64,000 nt of DNA from Heloderma charlesbogerti (Eukaryota > Chordata > Lepidosauria > Squamata > Helodermatidae), in NCBI GenBank assembly GCA_026122225.1, contig JANEZZ010003061.1, positions 2,046,001-2,110,000 on the forward strand. The letters run 5' to 3'. This document shows, one piece after another, positions 10,451 to 21,373 of this stretch. Position 1 is the first letter of the stretch. Every line of letters begins with the position of its first letter. The position numbers and the translations under genes are program-made. The notes under the pieces are model-generated. The model saw nothing but the letters and a program-made list of their open reading frames with translations. It made no database searches and had not been told where the DNA came from.

Positions 10451-10637
10451 GTGTGGTCTGTGAGCATCAAAAAGAACAAAACAGAATAGGTGTAAGGGAA
10501 TTATATGTGTAAAAAGGTGACAAAATTTTTAATATAAATACTAATATTTCACATAAAATTCAAAACAGCTGATTAGCAATCCATCAGTGTATCACATACA
10601 CATAGTTACAAGACTGATTGTAATTTTTTCCCATCAT

Positions 10638-10945
10638 GCATCCTCATCATGTGGCTGGTAACTGAATGCAAAAAAGCGGGAAAAAAACATTCCTTCCTAC
10701 TTTCAAAGATGATTAGTTCCTTCTGTCTATTGTAGCCATTTACCATACCCACAAAGAAATAAACAGGACTGTTGTTTTGAACAGTTTTGTAGATACTGGC
10801 ACACCAGCTAAGTTCTGCAAAAGGCTTGGATGCTGTGGTTATGGTAAACAGCTGCTATAGACGGAAGGAACTAATCATCATTGAATGTAAGAGGGAATGT
10901 TCTTTTCCCCCTTTTTGCATTCACCTACCAGCCGTATGATAAGGA
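10638..10945. repeat. Long inverted repeat, about 110-bp arms
   Basis: The arm at 10638-10748 matches the reverse complement of 10839-10945 across GTGGCTGGTAACTGAATGCA, the AACATTCC segment and GATGATTAGTTCCTTC. The spacer is about 90 bp. It looks like a fold-back DNA element or an inverted duplication. No family was recognised. Confidence 0.75.
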
Positions 10946-11625
10946 TCAAGGATTTATATAGGTAATATTTACTGGTTCCATGTAGGAAGTTTAAAATCAT
11001 GAAAACGTTGTTTTAGTAAAGGCTGGAATTATCATTTATATTTTTCCCACTGAAGAGGACAAAACGCATTCGGTCAAAATGCATTTGGGACATAGGCATT
11101 GTATATTTGTACAGCATTTTGATATGGAAATCAATGTTGTCACTATGTATATATGACATGTGAGACTAGTGCTTTGTCAACTGCACCGGCTTCTAGTCTA
11201 TTTCTGAGCCCAATTCAAATTGGCATCGACCTTTAAGGGAGCAATCCTGTGGCCTCTAGACAGAACCTGTGGGGATCATAGGATATTTCAAATTCCTGGA
11301 TCTGAGGTTGGAGCCAGGAATCTGAGCTCCCCACCCCCTCCCCCTCACAACTGGCATGGAGAGAATCGCAAAAGTGACCTCAGAGAGGAAGCAAAGAGGG
11401 CCTGCCAGTGGCCAGCTTACGATGTATCATCAGGCCTCCTCAGCCTCCTTCCCTCCTGCTCCAATGCACCCCAGCTAGACAGGTGAAAATGTAGAGTGGG
11501 AGGAGTGCAGAGGCAAATATTGACTCTGCTGCTCCTCCCACACTGCATTGGATGGCCATTAGCCTCTAAAGTTTGGAGACTTACGGCCATCCCCATAAGA
11601 TTGCACCTTTAGGCACCAAAGGGTT
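10946..11625. other. No gene seen
   Basis: Mostly unassigned. A segment near 11050-11130 reads ACTGAAGAGGACAAAACGCA and may be a repeat end. Nothing firm. Confidence 0.35.
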
Positions 11626-11990
11626 TGGAGCCAGAGTATCGAAAGCAACATTTCATCCTGTATGTACTTGCTTGGACCCTTAGATCATCTTAGGAAGCTT
11701 TCCTTCGGGTGCTCCCATCAAAGGAAGTTAGGCAAGTGGCTATAAGAGAGAGGGCCTTCTTAGTTGTGGCACCCTGTTTATGGAATGTCATCCCAAAGAG
11801 GCTCACTTGGCACCTACACTGTTATATTGCTATCACCTTTCTTTTCTCCCAGGGATTTTAGATTTTCTGGCTGTTTTTATATATTTTTCATTGTTTTTTT
11901 TTCTGTGCTGTTGGTTGCTTTTTTGTATTTTATTTTATTCTTTTAGTTTTATGTGATCTGCTCAATGAACTTTTGTTACTGGGAAGATTA
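11626..11990 (+). mobile_element. L2 LINE 3' end fragment
   Basis: Contains the decayed C-terminal and 3' UTR pattern seen in the other L2 tails here: GGAAGTTAGGCAAGTGGCTA, then GAGAGGGCCTTCTTAGTTGT, GGAATGTCATCCC and CACTTGGCACCTAC. Confidence 0.75.
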
Positions 11991-12805
11991 AGAAGTATGG
12001 GTTGGATCCAGGATCTGCCTTCTGTGGCATGAATCCACATGAGTTTGGGGGATCCCTCCTTCACCCGCCCCCATAACTCACCCCATTCAGCTGGGTCTCC
12101 AAGCACTCTGTGTAGCACTTTCAGGAGGCTGGAGGGGCTGCTGTGGAGAGGAAGGGGTGGGGAAGTCAGCTTCCATCAGCCCAGTTGCATCTACCTAAAT
12201 CTGGATCCAACCCATAATAAATAAATACATTGTCTTATCCTGGATTTCCTAGGATCAGCAAGAGTAAACTACTTGAAGGTTCTGTCTTCTCTTTCATACC
12301 TGAACCAACTATATATGAGTTCACTCAGCCTGAGGCTTTCTATTTTTCAACTTTCCAATTGCTTAGTTCTTCCGTTTCAGCAATGCATTAGCGTAAGCCT
12401 TTTATGTTGAAAAGCACTATTTACTCTTTCAAATGCTGAGAATTTTACATAATTCTCAAGGCTTATCTTCTTAAAACATGATTGTGTGTGCAGGCCTCTG
12501 GAATGAGTAGTGACTTCATTCTTGGTACTGCCCAGAATTTGGATTCATTTAAAAGTAAGTTTAAATGCAAATACATTCTTATTGGCTTGAACTACAGGCC
12601 CATTATTTGCATTTTATTTTTTTTATGAAACGTGCTTGCTTTCTGGAATCCATGAAGAAGGAATAGGGTAACCAGGTGCAAAGGAAGACAGGGCTTCTGT
12701 GCCCTATCAACAATAGTTCACCAATTTGAATTGGGCTCAGAAAGAGTTCACAACAATAGTTGTGTTGAAGTGATTTTCAGAAGGCATGTTGGCCTCTCTC
12801 ATCCC
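11991..12805. other. No gene seen
   Basis: AT-rich unassigned sequence. A palindromic pair, GGGTTGGATCCAGGATCTG at about 11999 and CTGGATCCAACCC near 12200, suggests a small repeat of about 220 bp with complementary ends. Confidence 0.35.
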
Positions 12806-12945
12806 TGTATCAGAGGTGAGGAACACATGGCCCTCTGGATATTGTTGGATGGCAGCTCTTATCATGCCTCACCATTGGCTGTGTTGGCTAGGGCTGATGG
12901 GAGTTCCACCAACATCTGGAAGGCCACATGTTCCACACCTGCTGT
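12806..12945. repeat. Palindromic repeat family M4, copy 1
   Basis: Fold-back repeat built on GGCCCTCTGGATATTGTTGG and its complement, with a core CATTGGCTGTGTTGGCTAGG. Related copies are at 36268-36385 and 61352-61473, and a start-like fragment lies at 33769. Confidence 0.7.
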
Positions 12946-13410
12946 ATTGGAAGCTTCACATGCCCAAACTCCTTCATCTACACAATCTGTGCACAAGTGG
13001 CCTTTCGAAATTGTTCACCCTATTTGTAGGTAGAGAAACTGGAGGGTGTCAGGAATGAATCTAAACGTGTGGAGATGTCTGGCAGCTTAGATTCGGAATA
13101 AGAATGGGAACAGAAAGAACAGAGGGAGGCACCCTCCCTAGTGAGCCCAGATATGGTGAGACTTTCTTCCCAGGACTTTGACGCACAGATAGCCCAGACT
13201 GAACTGCTCCCCCATTCCTCTACCATGAGAACTCAAGATTCAGAGGAGGGCAAGGGGCATGACTTGAGAGATGCTAGGGTCCGTTGCAGAGTGAAGTGGG
13301 AAACGTTAGGGGCAAGGCTCAGACATTCCACCAGGTTGGCCACTTGTGGAAGCCAACATAGGAGGGAGCCACCCTAAGGCAGGGGCATCCCTGTAAAGCA
13401 AGTCTGGCCA
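12946..13410. other. Unassigned block next to CR1
   Basis: No family recognised. Short open frames exist on both strands but lack any known motif. Confidence 0.35.
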
Positions 13411-13620
13411 TGAAGTTCATGCCCAGACTGCTGGCAACTTCTCTAACTTCCACTTCGTATCCTCTATTGATATTTGTAGTAAGTTCCTTGACCATATGCC
13501 AATCAGTCTCAAGCTGCAGTCCTGCCCTTCAGCCTGTACTTTGCCTTTGCCAGTGGGGTCATAGACCCTCTTTCGGGAGAAGACTGAGCCAAAGTAGGAA
13601 TTGAGTGCTTCTGCCTTTTC
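13411..13620 (-). pseudogene. Inverted CR1 segment upstream of the RT core
   Basis: Minus-strand reading shows KEKAEALNSYFGSVFS, then DPTGKGKVQAEGQDCSL and WSRNLLQ, then after a frame change YEVEVREVASSLGMNF. It is the linker between endonuclease and reverse transcriptase of squamate CR1. Confidence 0.8.
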
Positions 13621-15090
13621 TTTCTTTGAATGAGTTCAACTTTCCAGGGCCAGATGAACTACATCCTAGAGTAATAAAGGAACTGGCAGAAGAACTCTCA
13701 CAACCACTGTCTATTACCTTTGAGAAATCATGGAGGACAGGTGAAGTGCCAGATGACTGGAGGAGGGCTAATGTTGTCCCTATCTTCAAAAAGGGCAGAA
13801 ACGAGGAACCTGGAAATTGCAGACCAGTCAGCCTGACATCAATCCCTGGGAAAATTCTGGAGCAGATGATAAAGCAATCCATCTGTAGGCATCTTGAAAA
13901 CAATGCAGTGATTACTCGAAGCCAACATGGATTTGTCAAGAACAAATCCTGCCAGACAAATCTGATCTCATTTTTGATCAGGTAACCTCCCTTATGGACT
14001 GTGGGAATGCTATGGACATAATATACCTCGACTTCAGCAAAGCTTTCGACAAAGTGCCCCATGATATCCTGATTAGCAAACTAGCTAAAAGTGGGCGAGA
14101 CAAAACAACGATCAGGTGGATCCACAGTTGGCTACAGGATCGGACTCAAAGAGTGCTTATCAATGGGATCTTCTCAAACTGGGGAGAGGTAATGAGTGGG
14201 GTACTGCAGGGCTTAGTCCTGGGCCCAGTGCTCTTCAACGTTTTTATTAATGACTTCGAGGAGGAGGTGCAGAGAATGCTGATCAAATTTGCAGATCACA
14301 CAAAATTGGGTGGGGTAGCTAATACCCTGGAAGACAGAAACAAAATTCAAAGTGATCTTGATAAGGCTGGAGCTCTGGGCAGAAAAAAAACAGAATGAAA
14401 CTTAACAGAGATAAATGCCAAGTTCTGCACCTAGGAAAAGAAACCAAATGTACAGTTACAAGATGGGGGATACGTGGCTCAACAACACTACAAGCGAGAA
14501 AGATCTTGGAATTTTTGTAGATCACAAGCTGAATATGAGGCAACATGTGACGTGGCTGCAAAAAAGACAAATGCTATTTTGGGCTGCATTAATACAAGTA
14601 TAGCTTCCAAATCATGCGAAGCACTAGTTCCCCTCCACTCAGCACTGGTTAGGCCTCATCTTGAGTACTTTGTCCAGATCTGGACAACACACTTTAAGAA
14701 GGATGCAGACCAACTGGAAAAGGTTCAGAGGAGGGCAACAAAGATGATCAGGGGACTGGAAACAAAGCCCTATGAGGAAAAACTGAAAGAACTGGGCATG
14801 TTTAATCTTGAGAAGAGAAGACTGAGGGGAGATATGATAGCACTCTTCAAGTACTTGAAAGGTTATCACAGAGAGGAAGGCCAGCATCTCTTCTTGATCA
14901 TCCCAGAGTACAGGACATGGAATAATGGGCTCAAGTGACAGGAAGCCAGATTCCAGCTGAACATCAGGAAAAACTTCCTGACTGTTAGAGCAATACGACA
15001 ATGGAACCAATTACCTAGGGAAGTGGTGGGCTCTCCCACACTGGAGGCATTCAAGACAAAGCTGGACAGCCATCTTTCAGGAATGCTTTG
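13621..15090 (+). pseudogene. CR1 reverse transcriptase, several frameshifts, active-site loss
   Basis: Frames at 13605-13985, 13994-14398 and 14474-14938 read together as the CR1 RT. Motifs include PGPDELHPRVIKELAEELSQ, RANVVPIFKKGRNEEPGNCR, the SQHGFVKNKSCQTNL segment, motif A IIYLDFSKAFDKVPHD near 14018-14065, GVLQGLVLGPVLFNVFINDF near 14197, and RPHLEY and TKMIRGLETKPYEE near the C-terminus. The catalytic FADD motif reads FADH near 14288-14299, so the second Asp of the YADD-type box is lost. Frameshifts occur near 13985, near 14375 and near 14450. It is non-functional. Compare the fragment at 47100, where FADD is intact. Confidence 0.92.
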
Positions 15091-15173
15091 ACATGGATTC
15101 CTGCATTGAGCAGGGGGTTGGACTCGATGGTCTTATAGGCCCCTTCCAACCCTACTATTCTATGATTCTATGA

Positions 15174-16335
15174 GACATATGCCATGCTGGAAAATATACA
15201 CGGGGAAAAGTTGAATGGAATGGGGGACAATATGCTAAATGTTACGTACTAATATAAATTACACAAATTGTTGTTATCCCTGTTGTGGAATCATTTGCAT
15301 GTTTTTCTGAACAGTGGGGGGGGGGGTTGGAATCCATCTGTGAATGGATGCCTGAACGAATGATGCCACACAATCCATGAAACATACATGAGATGGATTT
15401 CACAAAACCTAGACATCCCTAGGAAAACCTCAGGAGCGTATGCCACCCTCAGAAGTGCTCCCTCTGATAATAATCGTGGAGACTAGGCAGGCACATAAGG
15501 GCTGAGAGAAATTTCTCTTATATGTAGAGAAATTTCTGCAAAGTGGCTTCCTTTTTCTTCTGAGGGTGGGGGAAGGTAGAAAAAAATCAGAAATTTTCTC
15601 AGAAAATGTCTTCTGATAAATTTCTGCTCAAGTCTATAAAGGTACAGGAGTCTATAAAGTTCATTCCATAAAGTTCATACTTGCATCTATCTAGCTTAAG
15701 AAGAAATGCTCCATTTACATGTATTGCCTGTATAGTTTCCTTTTGCTCCCATGGTTATACACTAGCCCTATTCAGGCATTCTTTATGTGGTAAACAAAGG
15801 TAAAACAAAGGCATGAGGAGAAGAGGTGCTCCAGTCCCACCCCTCTCCTCCACCACATTTGTCGCTCTGTACTTATGGAGGGTGACTGTCTGAAGAGGAT
15901 AGCCTCCTGTATTTGTAGAGGCTCTTCATGCGAGCAAAAATGCTGATTTTCCAGTCTTTTGGCTTGTGTGGAGAGTCTCCATGGATATAGGAGGTTCTCC
16001 TCTTCAGAAATTCACTCTCCACCAGTAGAGGGTGACAGATGTGACAAGGGAGAGGGGGGCAGGGCCGGAGTGCTCCCTCTCCTCACGCATCTGGTTTATA
16101 CACATATAGAATGCCTGAATAGGGCTCCTATGTCTTACACTCCTACAACTGGTTCTCCAGACCCTCCTATCCCTCCTGTCCTTGCCTAGATAAGACTCAC
16201 CATGAAGAAACGCAGTGACAATACATTCCACTAATTTGGAGCAACATACAATTTATGATTTTTTGGCACAGAATGCAACCATCCTGACAATCATTTCAGC
16301 AGTAACAAATTCTTTCTCCAGAAATTTGAATGAAT
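15174..16335. other. No gene seen
   Basis: A G-run lies at 15316-15324. The rest is unassigned. Confidence 0.4.
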
Positions 16336-16378
16336 AAATGGATGGATGGATGGATGGATGGATGGATGGATGGATGGA
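16336..16378 (+). repeat. (GGAT)n microsatellite
   Basis: About 10 tandem units, nearly perfect. Confidence 0.97.
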
Positions 16379-17147
16379 CAGATATTACTGTGCAGGAAGG
16401 GGGCAGTAAAGTGAAATGCTCTGTTATATATTAGCCTGATGTTGGGGGCAATCTCCAAACTGCCACTTTGAAAATACATTATAATCATATAAAAATATAT
16501 CTTAACATAAAAAGTTTTGGAGACAGCAAGGGCACTTCAGTCCCCACCTGTTAATACTTTCCCCTTAAAATCAGGTTAAAGAATCATTCCTACCGGTGGA
16601 AAATCATCACCCTCCTAGAGATAAAATTGGCTTGTCTTAGCATGCTGGTTTTGTTACTTCCCCGGGTGGATTGCATTTTGACGTTGCTGCTTTCATGACA
16701 GGATTTTTCCCCCAGTGTGAAATATACAGTGAATTATTAGCCTTGAAGTGTCCTCTCAGATACAGTAAGTGGCGCAACCCCATTGACTTCCATGTCTACC
16801 CTTGAGGTGAGAATTCCATTCCGATGACAGACTGCATGCTTGTACATTCAGCAGTCACACCATCCTTGCTGCTGTCCTCTGGGACATAATTTCAGGAGTC
16901 AGTCTTGATGCCTTAAAAAAAGGCAGTTGTGGTGGTTGCTCAGTATGTCTTCGCTCCTGACAATTGTCACCATTAATCAAGATCCTTGCTTTCACCACCA
17001 GTGCAGTTGTTTCTGCAAAGTTGTCATTTCAGCAAGACAAAATAGAGGGGAAAGTGCAAGAGTATCCTAGGAACTTATTATACTATGAATGGTTTATCAC
17101 TTAGAAAGCTTTTATAGTGAAAACCTGCTAAAGTTTTGAATTCAGAC
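16379..17147. other. No gene seen
   Basis: Unassigned, moderately AT-rich. Confidence 0.4.
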
Positions 17148-17637
17148 TAGGGCTGTTCATGGACCCCCCGAACCAACTCAGAAGCTGCTTTCAGGCTTTC
17201 AAGGCAGGCCCAATTTGCTTTGGGCTGACCCAGGCCCCCCCCAATCTGCCTCAGCCCCAAACCCGAAGCAGGATTCAGATGGCTGAATCCCGCTTCAGGG
17301 GGCCCTCTGACGGCCCCGCCATGTTGCGCAAACCCCCAGCTTCTTACCTGGGCCCTTGGGACGTGTGCTGGCAGCCATTACAAGGAGGAGTCACCGTCAT
17401 CATCGTTGCCACCGCCATTGCCCCCTCCACCACCACTGCCGCCACTGCCTCCACCTCTGCCACCTCTGCCGCCACCTCCACCCACACTGTGACCTCCACT
17501 GCCACCGCCGCCACCGCTATCGCCTCCACCATCATCATCGCTGTCGTGCCATCGCCCGCCACCACCAGCTCCTGAGGCCTGGATGTGCACTGGCTCTGGT
17601 TTCAGGGATCTGCCATTTTTAAAATGGCAACTTCTGC
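17148..17637 (+). repeat. hAT-like terminus followed by a CAC/CGC triplet tract
   Basis: It begins TAGGGCTGTTCATGGACCCC, resembling a hAT-type end, then runs GC-rich. From 17395 to 17572 there is an imperfect triplet tract (CCACCG, CATCAT and CCTCCA units) that is open in several frames on both strands. The open frames are a product of the triplet bias, not evidence of a gene. No right end was found. The 5S-CR1 chimera at 17643 follows directly. Confidence 0.55.
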
Positions 17638-17642
17638 ATCTG

Positions 17643-17820
17643 GATGTGCCCCATCTCGTCTGATGTCGGAAGCTAAGCGGGGTCAACCCTGGTTGGTACT
17701 TGGATGGGAGACCGCCTGGGAATGAGGCTTCCTGCACTGAGCAGGGGGTTGGACTCGATGGTCTTGTAGGCCCCTTCCAACCCTATGATTCTATGAGCCT
17801 ATGATTCTATGAGTCTATGA
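17643..17820 (+). mobile_element. 5S rRNA-CR1 chimeric retrosequence (SINE3-like)
   Basis: 17643-17723 matches 5S rRNA from about nucleotide 21 to about 104. It includes the internal promoter elements GGAAGCTAAGCGGGGTC (box A) and GTACTTGGATGGGAGACC (box C). From 17724 it continues without a break as a CR1 3' end: CTGCACTGAGCAGGGGG, GGACTCGATGGTCTTGTAGG and ATTCTATGA octamers. The unit is flanked by ATCTG at 17638-17642 and 17821-17825. It is not a functional 5S gene because the 5' and 3' ends of the RNA are missing. Confidence 0.85.
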
Positions 17821-17825
17821 ATCTG

Positions 17826-18220
17826 AGTTAGGGATGTATGGATTTTGTTAAATCCGTTCAGTCTGTATTTCATGGATTGCCAGGTGTCTTTCATTCCATC
17901 AACTGCTCACTGAGAGATTCAGATTTTTTTTAGGGATATATGAGAATATCATTCCACTTGCACAAATGTGCATTAGCACAAGCATGCATTTATGCAATCC
18001 CCCCGCCCCATTAAAGATCTGGTCCACAAGTCTGTGTGATTCAGGAAAAGTCAGAATCCACGCAATTCAGAAAAAGCTGGTCCGCTGTTATTCTGCAGGC
18101 TGGATCCATAGAAATCCGAACTCATTTGAATCCACTGTGGATTTCTCCACTGTCCCTAATCTGAACTAGCCATTCTGCTTTCAGAAATGGGGCTTGGCCA
18201 TTGCTTCTTTGTCCCAGAAT
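17826..18220. other. Weak hAT-like start, otherwise unassigned
   Basis: TTAGGGATGTATGGATTTTG just after the chimera resembles a hAT end. I could not find a matching right end. Confidence 0.35.
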
Positions 18221-18573
18221 TAGGGTAGCCACATGTTCTACCTTAGAGAGGGCAGCCCTCTACTTTGAAGAGCTGGCAGAGGACAGTTCTCTATTTGAAG
18301 GTGTCCTCTGTTTGATGGATTGTTCTATTCAAGTCTGGTTTAAAGTCAAAGAACCATCAGGAGGGAGAGCAGCAGGGGCCTTGAAGTCGCCCATCAACAC
18401 TTAGCACCTGGAGAGCAGACTGAGCAAGCTTTAAACTATAGTTATTATTTCTACATTTTCACACACACATGTATATACACATATTTGCATATGCAAATAT
18501 TATGCAGAGGATCAGTGTCCTCTTTTTTGTGATGCAATCCCTCTTTGTTGGCAGTGCATAAGTGGCCACCCTA
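18221..18573. mobile_element. hAT-like non-autonomous element (TAGGGTGGCCA ends)
   Basis: Left end TAGGGTAGCCACATG and right end GTGGCCACCCTA are inverted repeats about 353 bp apart. Flanks CCCAGAAT and CCAAGACT are only partly alike. The interior mentions the same CTCTTTTTTGTGATG segment as a second, truncated copy near 53902. Confidence 0.65.
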
Positions 18574-19065
18574 CCAAGACTTCTAGGAGTCATCTGATCC
18601 CTGCAGCACCTCTCAGTGACTCATTTATTCCTTCTGCAATCTCTATCTTGAGAGAAACTGAGTCTAAACTGCAGGCCTCATGGCCACATTCTGAGATATT
18701 TTCTGTTTCTTTCCCCATCCCCTGCTTGTTGTACCACCCTAGCCTGATAAAGGGCTCTAGAGAACTTGAAAGAACTTGCACACTCTGTCGGCATTTTGGT
18801 TGGTCCTAATGAAGTTATTGCCCAACTGTTGATTTTGAATCCAAGGGTTCAGGATGAGGCCCCAGGCACCTTGCTATCTGAACTTTTCTTGTCTATGAAC
18901 TGTGCATTGTCTGTTGAAATTTGACTACCTATTGAGGCTTCACATAGGTGTTGGTAAATTACAATGCTTATTAAATAGGGTTATATAGTGGCAGCTGAGT
19001 CCCACACCACCCATATCCCCACTGTTATCTCTGAACTGTGATTAGAGATACCAGCGGAGATCAAT
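18574..19065. other. No gene seen
   Basis: Unassigned. Confidence 0.4.
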
Positions 19066-19281
19066 GGAGGATGGTGGCTCTGATTTCGGTGGGACTGTGA
19101 TTCCATTCTGGGTTTTAGTCAGAACCAGCCAGAGCTCTAAAGGAGCTATCTAAGATGCTGAACCTATTTGGGGATGGGGTTCAGCACTTTGGATCACTTC
19201 TTTAGAGTTCTGGCTGGTTCTGATTAAAACCCAGAATGGAATCACGGTCCTGCCGAAATAGGAGCCACCAGCCTCCACTGG
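19066..19281. mobile_element. Palindromic MITE, family M2, copy 1
   Basis: A hairpin with arms TTAGTCAGAACCAGCCAGAG and TTCTGGCTGGTTCTGATTAA. Outer arms carry GGTGGCTCTGATTTC and GGAGCCACCAGCC. Other copies are at 24346, 25983 and 62965. Confidence 0.8.
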
Positions 19282-19572
19282 TGGAGTTTCCTTCAAGCTC
19301 CACCTCCTGGAGGAATCCAGGGAGGCTCCATGGGCTGGATGGGGAACTGGATTAGGCCCGTGGGCTAGAGGTTCCTCATTCCTGGCATAAGTGGTCACCT
19401 TACCTACTTTCAATTGATGACTTTAATATTTCTGAGTCAGGCAAACTCCGCTCGGCTCCTCCCCTCCTCTGAGCTACTGTGGCTTTTTAAAGGGTCAAGG
19501 CTCAGGTGCTCTGTTGTTAGTCTGGTCTGGCGCATGACTTTCCTGCTGCTTTGGCTAGGGGCTGCCTCCACA
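19282..19572. other. No recognised feature
   Basis: Spacer between the M2 hairpin and the solo LTR. Confidence 0.4.
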
Positions 19573-20009
19573 TGTTAGATAAAAAGTTCTTGCTTCTGGT
19601 TGAAAGGAAGGATGCCAGGCAGGCAGCAGTGGATCCAACGCTATTTTATTAGTCGTTTTGCAAAACGGGTACAGAGAAGTCTGGACCCCGAGCTAAGCAT
19701 GCATAAGTCTTTTTATACCTCCGCCCCCTATACATTTTTGCTAGTGATAAGACATTTTAACCGACTAAGCTGCTAGCTGACACAGCAGAAGCGTGACCTG
19801 CAGATGTACAATGAGATAATGTCGGCATGTTTATTTTTGTGATTATGCTTATGTGACTGTCTTAACCATGTTTTACGACTTCCCTTTTTAACAGATGTAC
19901 ACTGCCACTGGACATGTGTGTCCGGTGGGTTCAATCGTTATGACTAATAGCTCAAAGGTCCAGCAAAGAGCTGACAGTCAAAGAATAAGAGGACAGTCTT
20001 TTTCTAATA
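19573..20009 (-). mobile_element. Solo LTR of an endogenous retrovirus-like element, copy 1
   Basis: 437 bp flanked by CACA on both sides (19569-19572 and 20010-20013). Its left 95 bases are the reverse complement of the right end of the LTR at 31254-31617, including the GTTTTGCAAAAC motif and the polyadenylation region. No gag, pol or env sequence is adjacent, so it is a recombined solo LTR. The right end reads TCTAATA instead of the expected TCTAACA. Confidence 0.8.
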
Positions 20010-20013
20010 CACA

Positions 20014-20989
20014 CATATTGGCTCCATAATGATTTGACCATGCCCATAATGCATTCATTTCATTTGCCTTCAGTGAAGCATCTGAAACTAACACTTTATC
20101 TATTTTACAGTTGGCTGGCAAAATGGAAGGGAATGAGAAACCCAATTTGAGAAACAATAAAAGATGCTAGAAACACATTCCTTAAAACATGCTGGGTGGG
20201 TTTGAATAATGATTCAAATATAGATCACAATCCACACTGATGCTATGCAAGCTCCATTCTTTTATCTTTTTATAAGGATTTTAATGCACCACAAAGAACT
20301 GTGGGGTCAGAAAATATGCTGCTGGGCTTCTTTGGAAACCCCAGGTTGTAAGGGCAAGGGAGGAGCATGTTTGTTGCTCTCATGTTGGGTTTGGAGAGCT
20401 GATGTCAAGAAGAGGACAAGCAGAAATGGCTGCCAGTTTCAGGGAGCAGAAAGTCTGGCCTGGACCCAGGGTCATGTAATAGAACCCCAAAGGTGGCAGA
20501 AATACAAATACAACAAGTTGGTAAATAGATTTGTCAACTGAAAAGGTTAGTGGAGTGTGATACTTCACATGCAGAATAAGGATGGCTGTATTTGCCCCAG
20601 TCCTAGAATCAACAATCGCATTCACAACACTGAGGATGGAAATGTATTGCTATGGCAACAAATTACTTTCATATTCAGATCAAACAAAAATAGATCTCCC
20701 CCCTCCTCCTCTGTCGGAAGCACACATTCTAGAGTGTATTCAAGATTAAAGGTGATAAGCAGGAACAGCTGCAGGAACATGTCCCTTTCCCCCTCGTTGG
20801 CTTTTTATACAGATTTCAGTTTAACTCTGAAGCGCAGGACTGAATTAAAGCAGCTACTAGAAATACCTTATGGCTAGGAAGTGGAAACAGGTGAGGAACT
20901 AGAAAATGGGATGGTAGAATGATTCAGGGCCATTTCCCGTGCAACATAATCCATTGTTTTGTATATCCAAACATTGCCATTGCTAATTA
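20014..20989. other. No gene seen
   Basis: Unassigned. Small open frames carry no recognisable motif. Confidence 0.4.
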
Positions 20990-21186
20990 CAGAGCTGCCT
21001 TATACTGAGCCAGACCATTGGTCCATCTAGGCCAGTATTGCATGGCAGTAGATTTCCAAAGTGGCAGGCAGAGTTATTTACCAGCATTGGCTATCTCAGC
21101 CCCTTTGAACTGGAGATGCTAGGGATTGAAACTGCAACTTTCTTTAAATGAAGCATGGCCTCTCCCACTGAACTACATCTTTTGGG
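20990..21186 (-). mobile_element. tRNA-derived SINE, minus strand
   Basis: Starts with GAGCTGCCTTATACTGAGCC, the reverse of the GGTCTGAGTCGGCATAAGG tail seen at 21340, then continues to the degenerate tRNA-like head. It forms an inverted pair with the next SINE. Confidence 0.75.
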
Positions 21187-21373
21187 AAGGCCTAGATCAG
21201 TGGTATTGCATAGACTTTGCACGTAGAAGGTCCAAGGTCCAGTTCCCAGCATCTCCACATAGGGCTGGGAATGTCCCCTGTCTGAAACCCAGGAAAGCCA
21301 CTGCCAATCAATGTAGATAATACTAAGCTAGATGGACCAATGGTCTGAGTCGGCATAAGGTAGCTTTGTTTAC
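21187..21373 (+). mobile_element. tRNA-derived SINE, plus strand
   Basis: A tRNA-like head with GAAGGTCCAAGGTCCAGTTCC in the box B position, then AGCATCTCCA, GTCTGAAACCC, and the tail GGACCAATGGTCTGAGTCGG ending at CATAAGGTAGC. Same family as 25762-25955 and 28968-29112. Confidence 0.8.

Larger units (their letters stand above)
13411..15173 (+). mobile_element. CR1 LINE with 5' inversion
   Basis: 13621-15173 is a plus-strand CR1, ending in the family's 3' signature GGACTCGATGGTCTTATAGG and ATTCTATG octamers. 13411-13620 is CR1 too but reversed: read on the minus strand it gives KEKAEALNSYFGSVFS and on through SLGMNF, which normally lies directly upstream of the PGPDELHPRV start of the plus segment. 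The breakpoints fall at adjoining positions of the CR1 protein with a short overlap (ATGAACTTCA/ATGAGTTCAA). This is what twin priming produces. Confidence 0.88.

Noticed and set aside
13559..14062. Minus-strand frame of 167 codons
   Set aside because: Antisense to CR1 reverse transcriptase and crossing the inversion breakpoint.
17159..17575. Thr/Ala-rich open frame of 138 codons, and its minus-strand Gly-rich mirrors
   Set aside because: Product of the triplet repeat tract. No conserved domain.
17643..17723. A real 5S rRNA gene
   Set aside because: The first 20 and last 17 or so nucleotides are missing and it is fused to a CR1 tail with its own target duplication.
19573..20009. A full provirus next to the LTR
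   Set aside because: No gag, pol or env-like sequence on either side, and the 4-bp flanks close around the single LTR.
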